A stretch of DNA of 64,000 nucleotides from Halomonas sp. ML-15 (GCF_014779595.1 NZ_JACXZT010000019.1:1085808-1149807); one strand, 5' to 3'. Shown: positions 32,649-42,386, counted from the stretch's first letter. The notes: generated by a model from the letters alone, not told the origin. Translations and numbers: made by a program.

Positions 32649-32726
32649 GCGACATGCGCGAAGGTGGCTGCCAAGCCGCTGGCAAGATCAAGTAGACTAG
32701 TGCGCCCCTGATCGACTGGAGTGCCC

Positions 32727-34064
32727 GTGTCTGCTGCTGCCCTTTCTTCAACGCGACTCGCCGTTCAACTCTGGCGCCAGACCTGGCCGATGGCCATCGG
32801 TGTGTTTGCGCTGCTGGGCTTCCAACTGGTCGACAGCGCCTTTATCGCGCGCCTCGGTACCGCACCGTTGGCGGCGCAATCGTACACCTTCCCGCTGACA
32901 TTCCTGATCATTGGCATTCAAGTTGGTCTGGGCATCGCCATTGCTGCGCTGATCTCGCGCGCGCTGGGCGCCGGTGAAACACGCCGTGCCAGACGGCTGG
33001 GAAGCCTGGTGCTGGGCGTTGGCGGGGTTGTCATCGGCCTGCTGGTGGGTGTGCTATGGCTCGCCCAGACACCGATCTTCGCGCGCCTGGGCGCATCTGC
33101 AGAGAGCCTGGTACTGATTCGCGGCTACTGGGGCCCTCAGCTGCTGGCGGCCTGGCTCGGGGCCGTGCTCTATTTTGGCTACAGCCTATGCCGCGCCCAC
33201 GGCGATACCCGGCTGCCGGGAAAGCTGATGGTACTTACCAGCCTGATCAACCTGTTGCTCGACCCGCTGCTGATTTTCGGCGTTGGCCCCTGGGCGGGGT
33301 TGGGGCTGCCCGGCGCGGCCTGGGCCACGGTCATTGCCTTCGCCAGCGGCGGCCTGATCCTGTGGCCGCGCTTGCGCCGTGCCGACTGGCTGGGGCGCAG
33401 CGGCCTGCTGCCGGAGGCTCGGCGTTCGGCGCGGCCCTTCGCCGGGATTGCCGGGCCTGCCATGGTCAGTCAGCTGATGCCGCCGCTGGCGGCGATGCTG
33501 GCTATCGCCATCGTTTCGCGGCTAGGCGAAACGGCGGTGGCCGCCTGGGGGCTCGCCAGCCGTCTGGAAACGCTGTCGCTGATGCTGGTGCTGGCGCTGA
33601 CCATGTCGTTGCCACCCTGGCTGGGTCGCTGCTATGGCGCCGGTGATTGGGGGCAGATCCAGCGCTTGATGAGGGTGGCCGCCATCGCCGTGGTGGGCTG
33701 GCAACTGCTGCTGGGACTGATAATGGCCTTGTCTGCGCCGTGGGTGGCGCAGGGGCTCGCGGGCAACCCGGATATCGGTGACGATCTGGCGCTGCTGATC
33801 CGCTTCCTGCTGCCCAGCTATGCATTGCTGGGGCTGTGCATGATCGTTGTATCGGCAGGCAATGCCCTGGGCTGGCCGCTGCGCGCCATGCTCATGTCCA
33901 GCGCCCGGCTATTCGTCTGCTATCTGCCCTGCCTGTGGCTGGGCATGCTGGTGGGCGGTCTGAAGGGGCTGGCGATAGGGGCGGCGCTGGGCAACTTGTT
34001 GGCGGGCTTGCTGGCGTGGCGGCTCTATCGGATCACCATGGGCAACACCTTGGGGAGTCGATAG
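32727..34064 (+). CDS. MATE-family efflux transporter
   Basis: 445 residues in about 12 hydrophobic segments in two halves. The first begins QLWRQTWPMAIGVFALLGFQ LVDSAFIARLG, the typical MATE opening, with the second-half counterpart FAGIAGPAMVSQLMPPLAAM. Such proteins export organic cations or metabolites in exchange for Na+ or H+; Na+ coupling would suit a halophile but is not shown. Two GTG codons compete (32721 and 32727); GGAG five nt before the second favours it. It is a single gene, followed by a hairpin. Confidence 0.88.
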   Translation: MSAAALSSTRLAVQLWRQTWPMAIGVFALLGFQLVDSAFIARLGTAPLAAQSYTFPLTFLIIGIQVGLGIAIAALISRALGAGETRRARRLGSLVLGVGGVVIGLLVGVLWLAQTPIFARLGASAESLVLIRGYWGPQLLAAWLGAVLYFGYSLCRAHGDTRLPGKLMVLTSLINLLLDPLLIFGVGPWAGLGLPGAAWATVIAFASGGLILWPRLRRADWLGRSGLLPEARRSARPFAGIAGPAMVSQLMPPLAAMLAIAIVSRLGETAVAAWGLASRLETLSLMLVLALTMSLPPWLGRCYGAGDWGQIQRLMRVAAIAVVGWQLLLGLIMALSAPWVAQGLAGNPDIGDDLALLIRFLLPSYALLGLCMIVVSAGNALGWPLRAMLMSSARLFVCYLPCLWLGMLVGGLKGLAIGAALGNLLAGLLAWRLYRITMGNTLGSR

Positions 34065-34091
34065 AAGCCCCGTCCAACTGGATGGGGCTTC
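34064..34091 (+). terminator. Hairpin between convergent MATE and NCS2 genes
   Basis: GAAGCCCC (34064-34071) pairs with GGGGCTTC (34084-34091); the inner TCCA/TGGA and a G-T pair extend the stem to about 13 bp. It overlaps the end of the MATE stop codon and precedes TTGGTT. Likely a bidirectional terminator. Confidence 0.65.
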
Positions 34092-34112
34092 TTGGTTAAA
34101 GGGCTTGCAAGA

Positions 34113-35615
34113 TCAATCGCCGCTGGGCAGCGGACGTTCCTGACGTGCGCCCTGAAGCGCGTAGAAGCCAAAGAACAGCGCCATCACGACGTAGCCCATG
34201 GCGAAATCGGGCGCGGCGTTGAAGGCCAGCCGCGGCGCGTGCATCAGCCCGATAAAGGAGAATCCAGCGGCGAACAGCGCGAAGACGGCGGCGCGCCGGA
34301 ACTGGTGGTCGATCACCGACACGGTCATGGCGCCGATCAGGATGGCGGTGAACATCGCCCCCTGGCCCAGTGCCACGATGGCGGTGGAGATATCGCTGAC
34401 CACTTCGCCGGCGGCATTATTGAAGCGCGTCATCACATAGTTGGCGAAGTAGGGCAGCATCGCCAGCGCCACCGCCGGATAGTAGCGGGTGTCGTTGGTC
34501 TGGAAGGCGGTGGCGATCATCGACATGCCGACGAATACCAGGATCGGTGCCACCACCGAGACCGGAATGATCGCTGCCAGCATGGCGATCAGGCCGAACA
34601 TGGTGGCCATGGCATAGACCGCGCCGTTGAGAATGCTGTAACCACGCCCGGCGCCCATCCACTTGGCCCCTACGGTGGCGATATACACCGTGGTCGGGAA
34701 GACGCCGCCGAACAGCGCGCCGATCATGGTGCCGGCGCCGTCCACCGCCTGGCACTCACGCACATCGTACTTGTCGCCGGCGGCCTCCATGGCCTCGACG
34801 TTGTTCATGGTCTCGATGGCATTGTAGAGCGTGATTGGCAGGACCACGGTGAGGACCGCGAGCATGCTGGTGAACAGTAGCCCGAGGCCTTCGAACCATG
34901 CCAGGGTCGGCAGTAGCGGGTAGAAGCCGAGATGCGTGAATGCGTCGCTGAACTGGCCCTCCTCGGTGGCGCCAATCAGGTAGGCCAGGGCCGTGCCGAT
35001 GACGATGGCGAACAGCGAGGTGGGGATGCGAAATGGCATGCTCACCCGGCCGATCAGGCCGACGATGATGATTGCCATCACCAGCAGGCCGATGACCGGG
35101 ATCTCCAGGGTCTTGAACAGCATCTCGCCGGCGATAAAGGTCAGCGCCACACCGGCCACTGCGCCCAGCATCGCGGCACGCGGCAGGTGACGCTGTACCC
35201 AGCGGCCGATCAGGCTGACCAGCGCCTCGATGGCACCGCTGATGAAGCAGGCGGCCACGGCGATCTTCCAGGCCAGGTCGGCATCGCCGGTGAGCTGCTT
35301 GGCGGGCAGCAGCACGCCGAACAGGAACACGAACATCACCGGGGTCGAGATGCCGTAGGAGAGGGCGGTAACGTCGGCGCGATTCTCCTTGCGCGCCAGG
35401 CGTGCCGCGCTCCAGGCGTAGTAGAAGTTACCCACCATCACCGCCACGGCGGCACCCGGCAGGACCTGGCCGAACACGATGGCGGCGGGAAAGCCCATGC
35501 CGAGCATGGTCAGGGCGATAATCACGAAGTTGGCGATGTTGTTCTGAAACAGCGCGAAGAAGGCGTCGGTGTCTTCCTTCTTGTACCAGGGGTAGTGCAC
35601 AGCGGGAGTAGCCAT
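34113..35615 (-). CDS. NCS2-family permease, AzgA-like (purine/xanthine-uracil superfamily)
   Basis: 500 residues with 12-14 hydrophobic segments. Features include NFYYAWSAARLARKENRADV, SYGISTPVMFVFLFGVLLPA, MLGAVAGVALTFIAGEMLFK, ETMNNVEAMEAAGDKYDVRE and GGVFPTTVYIATVGAKWMGAGRGYS, all of the AzgA branch of NCS2. Members import adenine, guanine or hypoxanthine by ion symport. A different base analogue or organic anion cannot be excluded because this version lacks the usual AzgA start. GAGGCA precedes the ATG at 35615. A 10-bp palindrome upstream may be its operator, and the IS3 element sits 120 bp upstream. Confidence 0.82.
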   Translation of the reverse strand: MATPAVHYPWYKKEDTDAFFALFQNNIANFVIIALTMLGMGFPAAIVFGQVLPGAAVAVMVGNFYYAWSAARLARKENRADVTALSYGISTPVMFVFLFGVLLPAKQLTGDADLAWKIAVAACFISGAIEALVSLIGRWVQRHLPRAAMLGAVAGVALTFIAGEMLFKTLEIPVIGLLVMAIIIVGLIGRVSMPFRIPTSLFAIVIGTALAYLIGATEEGQFSDAFTHLGFYPLLPTLAWFEGLGLLFTSMLAVLTVVLPITLYNAIETMNNVEAMEAAGDKYDVRECQAVDGAGTMIGALFGGVFPTTVYIATVGAKWMGAGRGYSILNGAVYAMATMFGLIAMLAAIIPVSVVAPILVFVGMSMIATAFQTNDTRYYPAVALAMLPYFANYVMTRFNNAAGEVVSDISTAIVALGQGAMFTAILIGAMTVSVIDHQFRRAAVFALFAAGFSFIGLMHAPRLAFNAAPDFAMGYVVMALFFGFYALQGARQERPLPSGD

Positions 35616-35640
35616 GGCAGTGCCTCACGGGTTGTTTGAT

Positions 35641-35650
35641 TTGTATACAA
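35641..35650 (-). promoter_or_regulatory. TTGTATACAA palindrome, GntR-superfamily-type operator
   Basis: A perfect 10-bp palindrome fitting the T-N-G-T-N-N-A-C-N-A pattern recognised by many FadR-subgroup GntR-superfamily regulators. It lies 26 bp upstream of the NCS2 start codon. No such regulator is encoded in the window. Confidence 0.4.
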
Positions 35651-35786
35651 GGCTGACGGCAGTGTCGCCTTGTCTGACTGGTTGGTCAAGTGTCGATATC
35701 AACGGCTCGCGCGCACAGCAAAACGCCCGGGAGATTGAACTGCACCCCGAAAGTTGGACACCCAATCCAACCTTCGGGGTGTTTCT

Positions 35787-36326
35787 ATGAGGAACCAGTA
35801 CAGCGACCAGTTTAAGTTGCAAGTGGTGCAGCAATACCTGGACGGGGATGACGGCCTAGAAGTGGTCGCCCACCACCTTGGTCTGGACTATTCCATGATC
35901 AGGCGATGGGTGGAGCAGTACCGGGAGCATGGGCCTTCAGGATTGCGCCGGACACGCCATCACTACAGCCCAGCGTTCAAGCGTGAGGTGCTGGAAAGGA
36001 TGTGGCGCGACGGCTTGTCGATCCGGCAGACCGAGGCACTGTTTGATATCCGTGCCGCTGGCGCTATTGGCAGATGGGAGCGCCAGTACCATAGTGGTGG
36101 CCTAATCGCCTTGGAACCGAAACGTACGGGACGCCGCCCGATGCCCCAGAAACCCCCATCTCCACCGCCCGAGCCTCCCTCCGATGGTGAGCGCTCCCAT
36201 GAGGAGCTGCTCGAGGAGCTGGCATATCTGCGGGCGGAGAATGCCTATCTAAAAAAGCTCGATGCCTTGACCCGAGAGAAGTGGGCGACGACACGGGGCA
36301 AAAAGCCCAAGCCGTCCAAGGGTTAA
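35787..36326 (+). CDS. IS3-family transposase OrfA
   Basis: 179 residues. Two helix-turn-helix units recognise the IS ends: QVVQQYLDGDDGLEVVAHHL with SMIRRWVEQYR, and a second around MWRDGLSIRQTEALFDIR. A proline-rich linker (residues about 125-145) leads to a leucine-zipper coiled coil (ELLEELAYLRAENAYLKKL) that overlaps the frameshift site. Produced alone it regulates transposition; after -1 frameshifting it becomes the N-terminus of the OrfAB transposase. The ATG at 35787 gives the proper N-terminus. Confidence 0.9.
   Translation: MRNQYSDQFKLQVVQQYLDGDDGLEVVAHHLGLDYSMIRRWVEQYREHGPSGLRRTRHHYSPAFKREVLERMWRDGLSIRQTEALFDIRAAGAIGRWERQYHSGGLIALEPKRTGRRPMPQKPPSPPPEPPSDGERSHEELLEELAYLRAENAYLKKLDALTREKWATTRGKKPKPSKG
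36251..36257 (+). promoter_or_regulatory. Programmed -1 frameshift site in the IS3 element
   Basis: AAAAAAG in register A-AAA-AAG of the orfA frame, a classic -1 slippery heptamer. The -1 frame stays open from here into orfB, joining the leucine-zipper end of OrfA to the OrfB catalytic part. Confidence 0.75.
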
Positions 36327-37153
36327 GGCATGAGCACCCACTGGCGATGCTGCTACGTGCGGCATCGCTACCACGCAGCACGTTCTACTACCAGCTCAAG
36401 GCCTTGGTGGCTGGCGATCCGTATGCGTCTCTGAAGGCGCGTATCCAGGCGATCTATGATCACCACAAGGGACGCTATGGCTATCGCCGTATCACCGCTG
36501 TGCTGCGCCAGACAGGCGAGGCGGTCAACCACAAGACCGTCCAGCGGCTGATGCAACAGCTGGGCCTGAAGTCCCTCGTTCGCCCCAAGCGGTATCGGGC
36601 ATATCGAGGAGCCGAGGGCTACGCCGCCCCGAATACGCTACGGCGTCGGTTTCAGGCCCAAGGACCGAATCAACGATGGGTGACCGACATCACCGAATTC
36701 AAGGTCGATGACCAGAAGCTCTACCTGTCACCGGTCATGGATCTATATAACGGCGAAATCATCGCCTTTCAGACCGGGCCACGACCGGTATTCGGCCTGG
36801 TGAAGAACATGTTGAGGAGCGCCTTCGACCGGCTGAGGCCGGGTGATCGGCCTCTACTGCACTCGGATCAGGGATGGCATTACCGGCACCCCAACTATCG
36901 TCGCCTGGTGGTGGAGAAACGAATACTGCGCAGCATGTCACGGAAAGGAAATTGTCTGGACAATGCCGCCATCGAGAGCTTTTTCGGCACCCTGAAGTCC
37001 GAGTACTTCCATCTGAACCGGTTCGACACCGTTGAGCAGTTGCAGCAAGGCATTGCCGACTACATCCACTACTACAACCATCAACGGATCAAGCAGAGAC
37101 TAAAAGGCCTGAGCCCAGTGCAATACAGGACTCAGGCCATGGTCGCCGGTTAA
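36281..37153 (+). CDS. IS3-family transposase OrfB (DDE integrase core)
   Basis: 290 residues, overlapping orfA in the -1 frame. An HTH_21-type segment (IYDHHKGRYGYRRITAVLRQ) precedes the rve integrase core. The DDE residues are visible: Asp in WVTDITEFKV, Asp in LLHSDQGWHYRHPNY, and Glu in NAAIESFFGTLKSEYF. The C-terminal YIHYYNHQRIKQRLKGLSPV signature is typical of the IS150 group. It is probably made mainly as an OrfAB fusion. No stop or frameshift damages it. Confidence 0.92.
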   Translation: MGDDTGQKAQAVQGLRHEHPLAMLLRAASLPRSTFYYQLKALVAGDPYASLKARIQAIYDHHKGRYGYRRITAVLRQTGEAVNHKTVQRLMQQLGLKSLVRPKRYRAYRGAEGYAAPNTLRRRFQAQGPNQRWVTDITEFKVDDQKLYLSPVMDLYNGEIIAFQTGPRPVFGLVKNMLRSAFDRLRPGDRPLLHSDQGWHYRHPNYRRLVVEKRILRSMSRKGNCLDNAAIESFFGTLKSEYFHLNRFDTVEQLQQGIADYIHYYNHQRIKQRLKGLSPVQYRTQAMVAG

Positions 37154-37216
37154 GAGAACTAACCGTCCAACGATTGGGGGTCAGTTCACAAGGGCATCGG
37201 GCGCTGTTGCAAAATC

Positions 37217-37293
37217 TGGTGGCTACGCCCTGATTCGAACAGGGGACCCCATCATTATGAGTGATGTGCTCTAACCAGCTGAGCTACGTAGCC
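37217..37293 (-). tRNA. tRNA-Met (CAT), elongator type
   Basis: Read on the minus strand, 77 nt including an encoded CCA. The acceptor GGCTACG pairs with CGTAGCC, the D-arm is AGCTCAGCTGGTTAGAGC, the anticodon loop CTCATAA carries CAT, and the T-arm is CCCTGTTCGAATCAGGG. The first pair is standard G-C, so it is elongator Met rather than initiator. The gene stands alone; the IS3 element ends 28 bp beyond its 3' end. Confidence 0.96.
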
Positions 37294-37374
37294 ACATGAT
37301 TGCCCGCCTACCGGCAGGCAACGGGGGCGAATTATGCCTATGCCGAATACGCATGACAAGCCCCCTGACGAGGA

Positions 37375-38334
37375 TCACTCCTCAATGTCGAGCGCAGCAT
37401 GCACTGCAGCCAGCCCATCGTCCCCATCGCGGGTCACGACACCAGCCAGCCACTCCTCGAGCACCTCGGGATCAGCCTGCAGGTGAGCGCGCGCCGCATC
37501 ACGCGGGTCCTCGCCATCGTCCATGATCGCCGCCATCAGCTGGTTTTCCATCTCCAGGGTGAAGGCCAGGTTATCCAGCAGCGTGCCGACGTTGGTGCAC
37601 TCTTCTGCATACCCACCGCGGGTATTGGTATAAACAGTAGCGCCCCCCATGTCGGGTCCGAAGTAGTCGTCGGCACCTTCCAGATAGGCGATGTCGAAAT
37701 TGGTATTCATCGGGTGTGGCGCCCAGCCGAGAAACACCATCCACTCGTCATTGCCAACCTTGGAGCGCAGCTCAGCCAGCATGCCCGCTTCACTGGAGTC
37801 GCGCAGCCGCCAATCGCCAAGCCCAAAGGCATCGTCATCGATCATATCCTGGATCAACTCGTTGCCGTCGTTACCAGCCTCGATACCATAGATGACACTT
37901 TCGAACTGCTCGGCGTGCTCGTCGAGATCGGCCACTGACGTCACGCCCGCATCATGAACGTACTGCGGCACCGCCAAGGTGTACTTGGCCCCCTCGAGGT
38001 TGGCGCTCAAGCGATCCACGTCACCCGCCTCGACATAAGGATCGCTGATAGAGGCCATCGACGGCATCCAGTTACCGAGAAAGACATCGAAGTCGCCGTT
38101 ACGCATACCGCCATAGGCAATCGGCACCGACACGGTGTCGACCCGAGTTTCATAGCCCAGCCCTTCCAGCAACTCTCGCGCCACGGCGGTGGTCGCAGTG
38201 ATGTCGGTCCAGCCGACCTCAGCGAAGCGCACCATGTCACATGATTCAGGCTCGCTGGCTTGAGCCACGCTGACGGTCAGCGCACCTACGGCCAGCAGCG
38301 TCCCTTTGAGCATCAGGCGAGAATGATTCGACAT
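37375..38334 (-). CDS. choX: Choline ABC transporter substrate-binding protein (ChoX-like)
   Basis: 319 residues. A signal peptide (RLMLKGTLLAVGALTVSVAQA) is followed by the OpuAC/ChoX fold: ESCDMVRFAEVGWTDITATT, FLGNWMPSM, VYGIEAGNDGNELIQDMI-type strand, VFLGWAPHPMNTNFDIAYL and YTNTRGGYAEECTNVGTLL. The tryptophans in VGWTDI, NWMPS and LGWAPHP fit the aromatic cage that holds the trimethylammonium group. It should bind choline in the periplasm. Its permease and ATPase are not next to it; it stands divergent from betIBA and shares the BetI operator region. AAGGAG supports ATG 38334 over a longer frame. Confidence 0.87.
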   Translation of the reverse strand: MSNHSRLMLKGTLLAVGALTVSVAQASEPESCDMVRFAEVGWTDITATTAVARELLEGLGYETRVDTVSVPIAYGGMRNGDFDVFLGNWMPSMASISDPYVEAGDVDRLSANLEGAKYTLAVPQYVHDAGVTSVADLDEHAEQFESVIYGIEAGNDGNELIQDMIDDDAFGLGDWRLRDSSEAGMLAELRSKVGNDEWMVFLGWAPHPMNTNFDIAYLEGADDYFGPDMGGATVYTNTRGGYAEECTNVGTLLDNLAFTLEMENQLMAAIMDDGEDPRDAARAHLQADPEVLEEWLAGVVTRDGDDGLAAVHAALDIEE

Positions 38335-38413
38335 GAGGTTCTCCTTGCGTATAGGTATCGGTAAACAGAATGCGATGCTTCTCTTGTCTTTGTGCATGCC
38401 CCCTCTTTTATTG

Positions 38414-38427
38414 ATTGAACGTTCAAT
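38414..38427 (+). promoter_or_regulatory. BetI operator in the choX-betI intergenic region
   Basis: ATTGAACGTTCAAT is a perfect 14-bp palindrome between the divergent choX and betI starts, the type of site bound by BetI. It is embedded in a longer imperfect inverted repeat (CCTCTTTT at 38402 and AAAAGAGG at 38430). Binding here could control both directions, relieved by choline. Confidence 0.75.
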
Positions 38428-38537
38428 AAAAAAGAGGCATACTTCTTACCATAATGGGTTAGCCACCGTCTGGCCAGCCCTCTCCGCATGACAGCGGGCC
38501 ACCAAATCACATTCAAAATAGTCAAAGGAGGCGACCG

Positions 38538-39134
38538 GTGCCCAAGGTAGGAATGGAACCCATCCGCCGCAGCCAGCTCATCCGCGCCACCATGGAAGCG
38601 ATCGACGAAGCTGGCCTGGCCGACGCCACGATCCTTCGTATTGCTCGCCGCGCCGGTGTGTCGGCAGGCATCATCAGTCATTATTTCGGTGGCAAGGATG
38701 GCCTGCTCGAGGCCACCATGCGTCAGATCCTCAATGATCTTGGCGAGGCAGTCGCCGTGCGTCGCCAGTCCCTGCCCGCTGACAACCCCCGCGAACACAT
38801 CCGTGCGATCATCGATGGCAACTTCGATCGCAGCCAGGTAAGCCAGTCGGTCATGAAGACCTGGTTGGCCTTCTGGGCCAGCAGCATGCACCGCCGCCCA
38901 CTGCAGCGCCTGCAGTATGTCAACGATCGGCGCCTCTACTCCAATCTCTGCCACCAGTTTCGCCACTGCATGCCCAAGGCTGAGGCACGCCGCGCCGCTG
39001 GAGGCCTGGCGGCCATGATCGATGGCCTGTGGCTACGTGGTGCACTGGCCCCGGAAGGCCTGGATGTGGAGCGCGCTCGCTCACTCGCCTACGACTACCT
39101 CGACGAACAGCTGGGGCGTAACGCCTCAGCGTGA
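38538..39134 (+). CDS. betI: TetR-family choline-responsive repressor BetI
   Basis: 198 residues. The N-terminal TetR helix-turn-helix [20 protein letters not shown] is followed by [13 protein letters not shown] and the BetI-specific core [37 protein letters not shown] start with AAAGGAGG eight bases before it. It represses the bet genes and is relieved by choline; the palindrome at 38414 is the likely operator. First gene of betI-betB-betA (13 and 9 nt gaps). Confidence 0.95.
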   Translation: MPKVGMEPIRRSQLIRATMEAIDEAGLADATILRIARRAGVSAGIISHYFGGKDGLLEATMRQILNDLGEAVAVRRQSLPADNPREHIRAIIDGNFDRSQVSQSVMKTWLAFWASSMHRRPLQRLQYVNDRRLYSNLCHQFRHCMPKAEARRAAGGLAAMIDGLWLRGALAPEGLDVERARSLAYDYLDEQLGRNASA

Positions 39135-39147
39135 CGGGAGACACTCG

Positions 39148-40617
39148 ATGACTCAACTGACGACACAGCAACTTTATATAGATGGCCGCCACACCGACGC
39201 CACCTCCGGCGAGACCTTTGAGGTCGTCAATCCCTATGACGGCAGCCTGCTAGCCAACGTCCAGCAGGCCAGTGAGGCCGACGTCGACCGCGCCGTGGCC
39301 GCTGCCCACAAGGGCCAGAGGGTTTGGGCCGCGATGTCCGGCATGCAGCGCGGGCGCATCCTGCAGCGCGCCGTGGCGCTGCTGCGGGAACGCAACGACG
39401 AACTCGCCGAACTCGAGACTCGCAATACCGGCAAGCCGATCAGCGAAACCGCTGCCGTGGATATCGTCACCGGCGCCGATGCCCTCGAGTACTACGCTGG
39501 CCTCGCGGCAGCCATCGAGGGCAGCCAGATCCCGCTGCGCGACGACTCCTTCGTCTATACCCGCCGTGAACCGCTGGGCGTGATCGGCTCCATCGGTGCC
39601 TGGAACTACCCGATCCAGATCGCCTGCTGGAAAGCTGCCCCGGCGCTGGCCGCCGGCAACGCCGTGGTCTTCAAGCCCAGCGAAGTGACTCCGCTGACCA
39701 CCATGAAGCTGGCCGAGATCTTCACCGAGGCGGGCCTGCCCGACGGCGTCTTCAACGTGGTGCATGGCGACGGCCGCGTCGGCCAGCTGCTTACCGGCCA
39801 CGCCGGTATCGACAAGATCTCCTTCACCGGCGAAGTGGATACCGGCAAGAAGGTGATGTCGGCCGCCGCCGGCTCGACCCTCAAGGACGTGACCATGGAA
39901 CTCGGCGGCAAGTCACCGCTAATCGTGTTCGATGACGCCGACCTGGATCGCGCCGCGGATGCGGCGATGATGGCCAACTTCTACTCCAGCGGTCAGATCT
40001 GCACCAACGGTACCCGGGTTTTCGTGCAGCGCAGCGTCAAAGAGGCCTTCGAGGCCAGGATCAAGGAGCGCGTGGCACGCATCAAGGACGGCGACCCGCT
40101 CGATCCGGCGGTCAACTTCGGCCCGCTGGTGAGCTTCGAGCATCAGCAGAAGGTGCTCTCCTATATCGCCCTAGGCAAGCAGGAAGGCGCTACCCTGCTG
40201 GCCGGCGGCGACGCCTGGAACGAGGGCGAGCGTGCCAAGGGCGCCTGGGCGGCCCCCACGGTATTCAGCGACTGCCGCGACGAGATGCGTATCGTGCGCG
40301 AGGAGATCTTCGGCCCGGTAATGTCGATCCTCGCCTTCGATGAGGACGACGAGGTCATCCGTCGCGCCAACGACACGCACTACGGCCTGGCCGCCGGTAT
40401 CTTCACCGAGCGCCTCAACCGCGCCCATCGCACCATCCACCAGTTGGAAGCCGGTATCTGCTGGATCAACACCTGGGGCGAGTCGCCCTCGGAAATGCCG
40501 GTGGGTGGCTACAAGCAGTCTGGCGTGGGCCGCGAGAACGGCGTCGAGACGCTGGCCCACTACACCCAGACCAAATCGATCCAGATCGAAATGGGCCCCT
40601 TCGAGTCGGTGTTTTAA
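39148..40617 (+). CDS. betB: Betaine-aldehyde dehydrogenase
   Basis: 489 residues of the aldehyde dehydrogenase superfamily closest to Bet[21 protein letters not shown], the catalytic Glu in [16 protein letters not shown] near residue 250, the catalytic Cys in [14 protein letters not shown] near 285, and [13 protein letters not shown]. It oxidises betaine aldehyde to glycine betaine with NAD(P)+, the second step of osmoprotectant synthesis in the cytosol. I choose ATG 39148 (GACGGGAG upstream) over the longer frame, which overlaps betI. It lies between betI and betA. Confidence 0.96.
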   Translation: MTQLTTQQLYIDGRHTDATSGETFEVVNPYDGSLLANVQQASEADVDRAVAAAHKGQRVWAAMSGMQRGRILQRAVALLRERNDELAELETRNTGKPISETAAVDIVTGADALEYYAGLAAAIEGSQIPLRDDSFVYTRREPLGVIGSIGAWNYPIQIACWKAAPALAAGNAVVFKPSEVTPLTTMKLAEIFTEAGLPDGVFNVVHGDGRVGQLLTGHAGIDKISFTGEVDTGKKVMSAAAGSTLKDVTMELGGKSPLIVFDDADLDRAADAAMMANFYSSGQICTNGTRVFVQRSVKEAFEARIKERVARIKDGDPLDPAVNFGPLVSFEHQQKVLSYIALGKQEGATLLAGGDAWNEGERAKGAWAAPTVFSDCRDEMRIVREEIFGPVMSILAFDEDDEVIRRANDTHYGLAAGIFTERLNRAHRTIHQLEAGICWINTWGESPSEMPVGGYKQSGVGRENGVETLAHYTQTKSIQIEMGPFESVF

Positions 40618-40626
40618 GGAGGCCGC

Positions 40627-42333
40627 ATGCCCCAGACTCACGAATTCGACTACATCATCATCGGTGCCGGCTCGGCGGGCAACGTGCTCGCCACCCGCCT
40701 CACCGAGGATCCGGACGTCAGCGTGCTGCTGCTCGAGGCCGGCGGCCCCGACTACCGCTTCGACTTCCGCACCCAGATGCCGGCGGCACTCGCCTTCCCG
40801 CTGCAGGGCAAGCGCTACAACTGGGCCTTCGAGACCGACCCCGAGCCGCATATGAACGGTCGGCGCATGGAGTGCGGTCGCGGCAAGGGCCTGGGCGGTT
40901 CATCGCTGATCAACGGCATGTGCTATATCCGCGGTAATGCCCTGGATTATGACAACTGGGCCAAGCAGCCCGGCCTTGAAGACTGGTCCTATGCCGACTG
41001 CTTGCCCTACTTCAAGAAGTCCGAGAGCCGCGATATCGGCCCCAACGACTATCACGGCGGCGACGGCCCGGTCAGCGTGACCACGCCCAAGGAAGGCAAC
41101 AACCCGCTCTATCACGCCTTCATCGAGGCAGGGCAAGAAGCCGGATACCCCAAGACCGAGGACGTCAACGGCTACCAGCAGGAGGGCTTCGGCCCCATGG
41201 ACCGCTTCGTCACCCCCAACGGGCGGCGGGCCTCCACGGCGCGCGGTTATCTGGACATCGCCAAGCAGCGCAGCAACCTGACCATCGTCACCCACGCCAC
41301 CACCGACCGCATTCTGTTCGAAGACAAGCGCGCGGTGGGCGTCAGCTATCTGCACAGGAAGCAGCCGGTAGAAGCCCGTGCGCGGCGTGAGGTGCTGCTT
41401 TGCGGCGGCGCCATCGCCTCGCCACAGATTCTGCAGCGCTCCGGCGTCGGCGATCCCGAGCACCTCGCCGAATTGGGCATCCCGCTGGTCCACGATCTCA
41501 AGGGCGTTGGCGAAAATCTTCAGGACCACCTGGAGATGTACATCCAGTACCAGTGCAAGAAGCCGATTTCACTATATCCGGCACTGAAATGGTACAACCA
41601 GCCGAAGATCGGCGCCGAGTGGCTGTTCAAAGGCACCGGCATCGGCGCCAGCAACCAGTTCGAGGCGGCCGGCTTTATTCGCAGCCGCGATGAGGAGGAG
41701 TGGCCCAATCTGCAGTACCACTTCCTGCCGATTGCCATCAGCTACAACGGCAAGAGCGCGGTCCAGGCTCACGGATTCCAGGCCCACGTCGGCTCGATGC
41801 GCTCCGAGAGCCGCGGCCGTATTCGGTTGACCTCACGCGACCCTCGCCAGGCGCCGAGCATCCTGTTCAACTACATGAGCAAGGAGAAGGATTGGCAGGA
41901 GTTCCGTGACGCCATCCGCCTGACCCGCGAGATCATTCAGCAGCCGGCCATGGACCCCTATCGAGGTCGCGAGATCTCGCCGGGACCGGACGTGCAGAGT
42001 GACGCCGAGCTGGATGCCTTCGTCAAGGCCCACGCCGAAACGGCTTATCACCCATGCGGCAGCTGCCGCATGGGTGACGATGCCATGGCTGTGACCGACG
42101 GCGAGGGCCGAGTGCACGGCGTGCATGGCCTGCGCGTGGTGGATGCCTCGCTGTTCCCGGTGATCCCAACCGGCAACCTCAATGCACCGACCATCATGCT
42201 GGCCGAGAAGATCGCCGACCGCATCCGCGGACGCGAGCCGCTGGCCAAGAGTGAGGCGCCCTACTATATCGCCGGCGCTACGCCCGCCCGCAGCGCACCT
42301 GCGCGCCAGGGGGCTAATTCGTTGGCAAGCTGA
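40627..42333 (+). CDS. betA: Choline dehydrogenase (GMC oxidoreductase)
   Basis: 568 residues. The FAD-binding [20 protein letters not shown] opens the protein. The GMC signatures are [20 protein letters not shown] near residue 85 and [17 protein letters not shown] near 260. The catalytic region HPCGSCRMG with [20 protein letters not shown] closes it. It oxidises choline to betaine aldehyde (and can go on to betaine), membrane-associated and linked to the respiratory chain. AAGGAGG precedes ATG 40627, 9 nt after betB. A strong hairpin follows the stop. Confidence 0.97.
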   Translation: MPQTHEFDYIIIGAGSAGNVLATRLTEDPDVSVLLLEAGGPDYRFDFRTQMPAALAFPLQGKRYNWAFETDPEPHMNGRRMECGRGKGLGGSSLINGMCYIRGNALDYDNWAKQPGLEDWSYADCLPYFKKSESRDIGPNDYHGGDGPVSVTTPKEGNNPLYHAFIEAGQEAGYPKTEDVNGYQQEGFGPMDRFVTPNGRRASTARGYLDIAKQRSNLTIVTHATTDRILFEDKRAVGVSYLHRKQPVEARARREVLLCGGAIASPQILQRSGVGDPEHLAELGIPLVHDLKGVGENLQDHLEMYIQYQCKKPISLYPALKWYNQPKIGAEWLFKGTGIGASNQFEAAGFIRSRDEEEWPNLQYHFLPIAISYNGKSAVQAHGFQAHVGSMRSESRGRIRLTSRDPRQAPSILFNYMSKEKDWQEFRDAIRLTREIIQQPAMDPYRGREISPGPDVQSDAELDAFVKAHAETAYHPCGSCRMGDDAMAVTDGEGRVHGVHGLRVVDASLFPVIPTGNLNAPTIMLAEKIADRIRGREPLAKSEAPYYIAGATPARSAPARQGANSLAS

Positions 42334-42351
42334 GAAGAGGAAGCGTGAACA

Positions 42352-42386
42352 AAACGGCCCCGCTGATACTCTCAGCGGGGCCGTTT
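42352..42386 (+). terminator. Terminator of betIBA
   Basis: AAACGGCCCCGCTGA, loop TACTC, TCAGCGGGGCCGTTT: a 15-bp perfect stem ending in TTT, 18 bp after the betA stop. Confidence 0.85.

Larger units (their letters stand above)
35736..37188 (+). mobile_element. IS3-family insertion sequence (IS150 group), intact
   Basis: A 1,453-bp element. The ends are imperfect inverted repeats of about 25 bp: left TGAACTGCACCCCGAAAGTT, right (reverse complement) TGAACTGACCCCCAATCGTT, both followed by GGAC. Inside are orfA and orfB in overlapping frames with a slippery A6G and an intact DDE triad, so it should be able to transpose. I cannot find a clear target-site duplication (left flank GGAGAT, right flank CAAGGG), which may mean later rearrangement at one end. 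It sits between the NCS2 permease promoter and the 3' end of tRNA-Met. Confidence 0.9.

Noticed and set aside
34092-34880. 262-codon plus-strand frame opposite the NCS2 permease
   Set aside because: Shadow of the permease gene: histidine/arginine-rich, no start signal, and the permease motifs on the other strand are clear.
35616-35735. Purine riboswitch ahead of the NCS2 permease
   Set aside because: No three-way-junction pattern with conserved loops could be traced. The TTGTATACAA palindrome suggests protein control instead.
37199-37214. GGGCGCTGTTGCAAAA next to the IS3 right end, like an IS6/IS26-type inverted repeat
   Set aside because: Only a single end is visible with no transposase of that family, and it directly follows the tRNA 3' end, so chance or tRNA downstream sequence is as likely.
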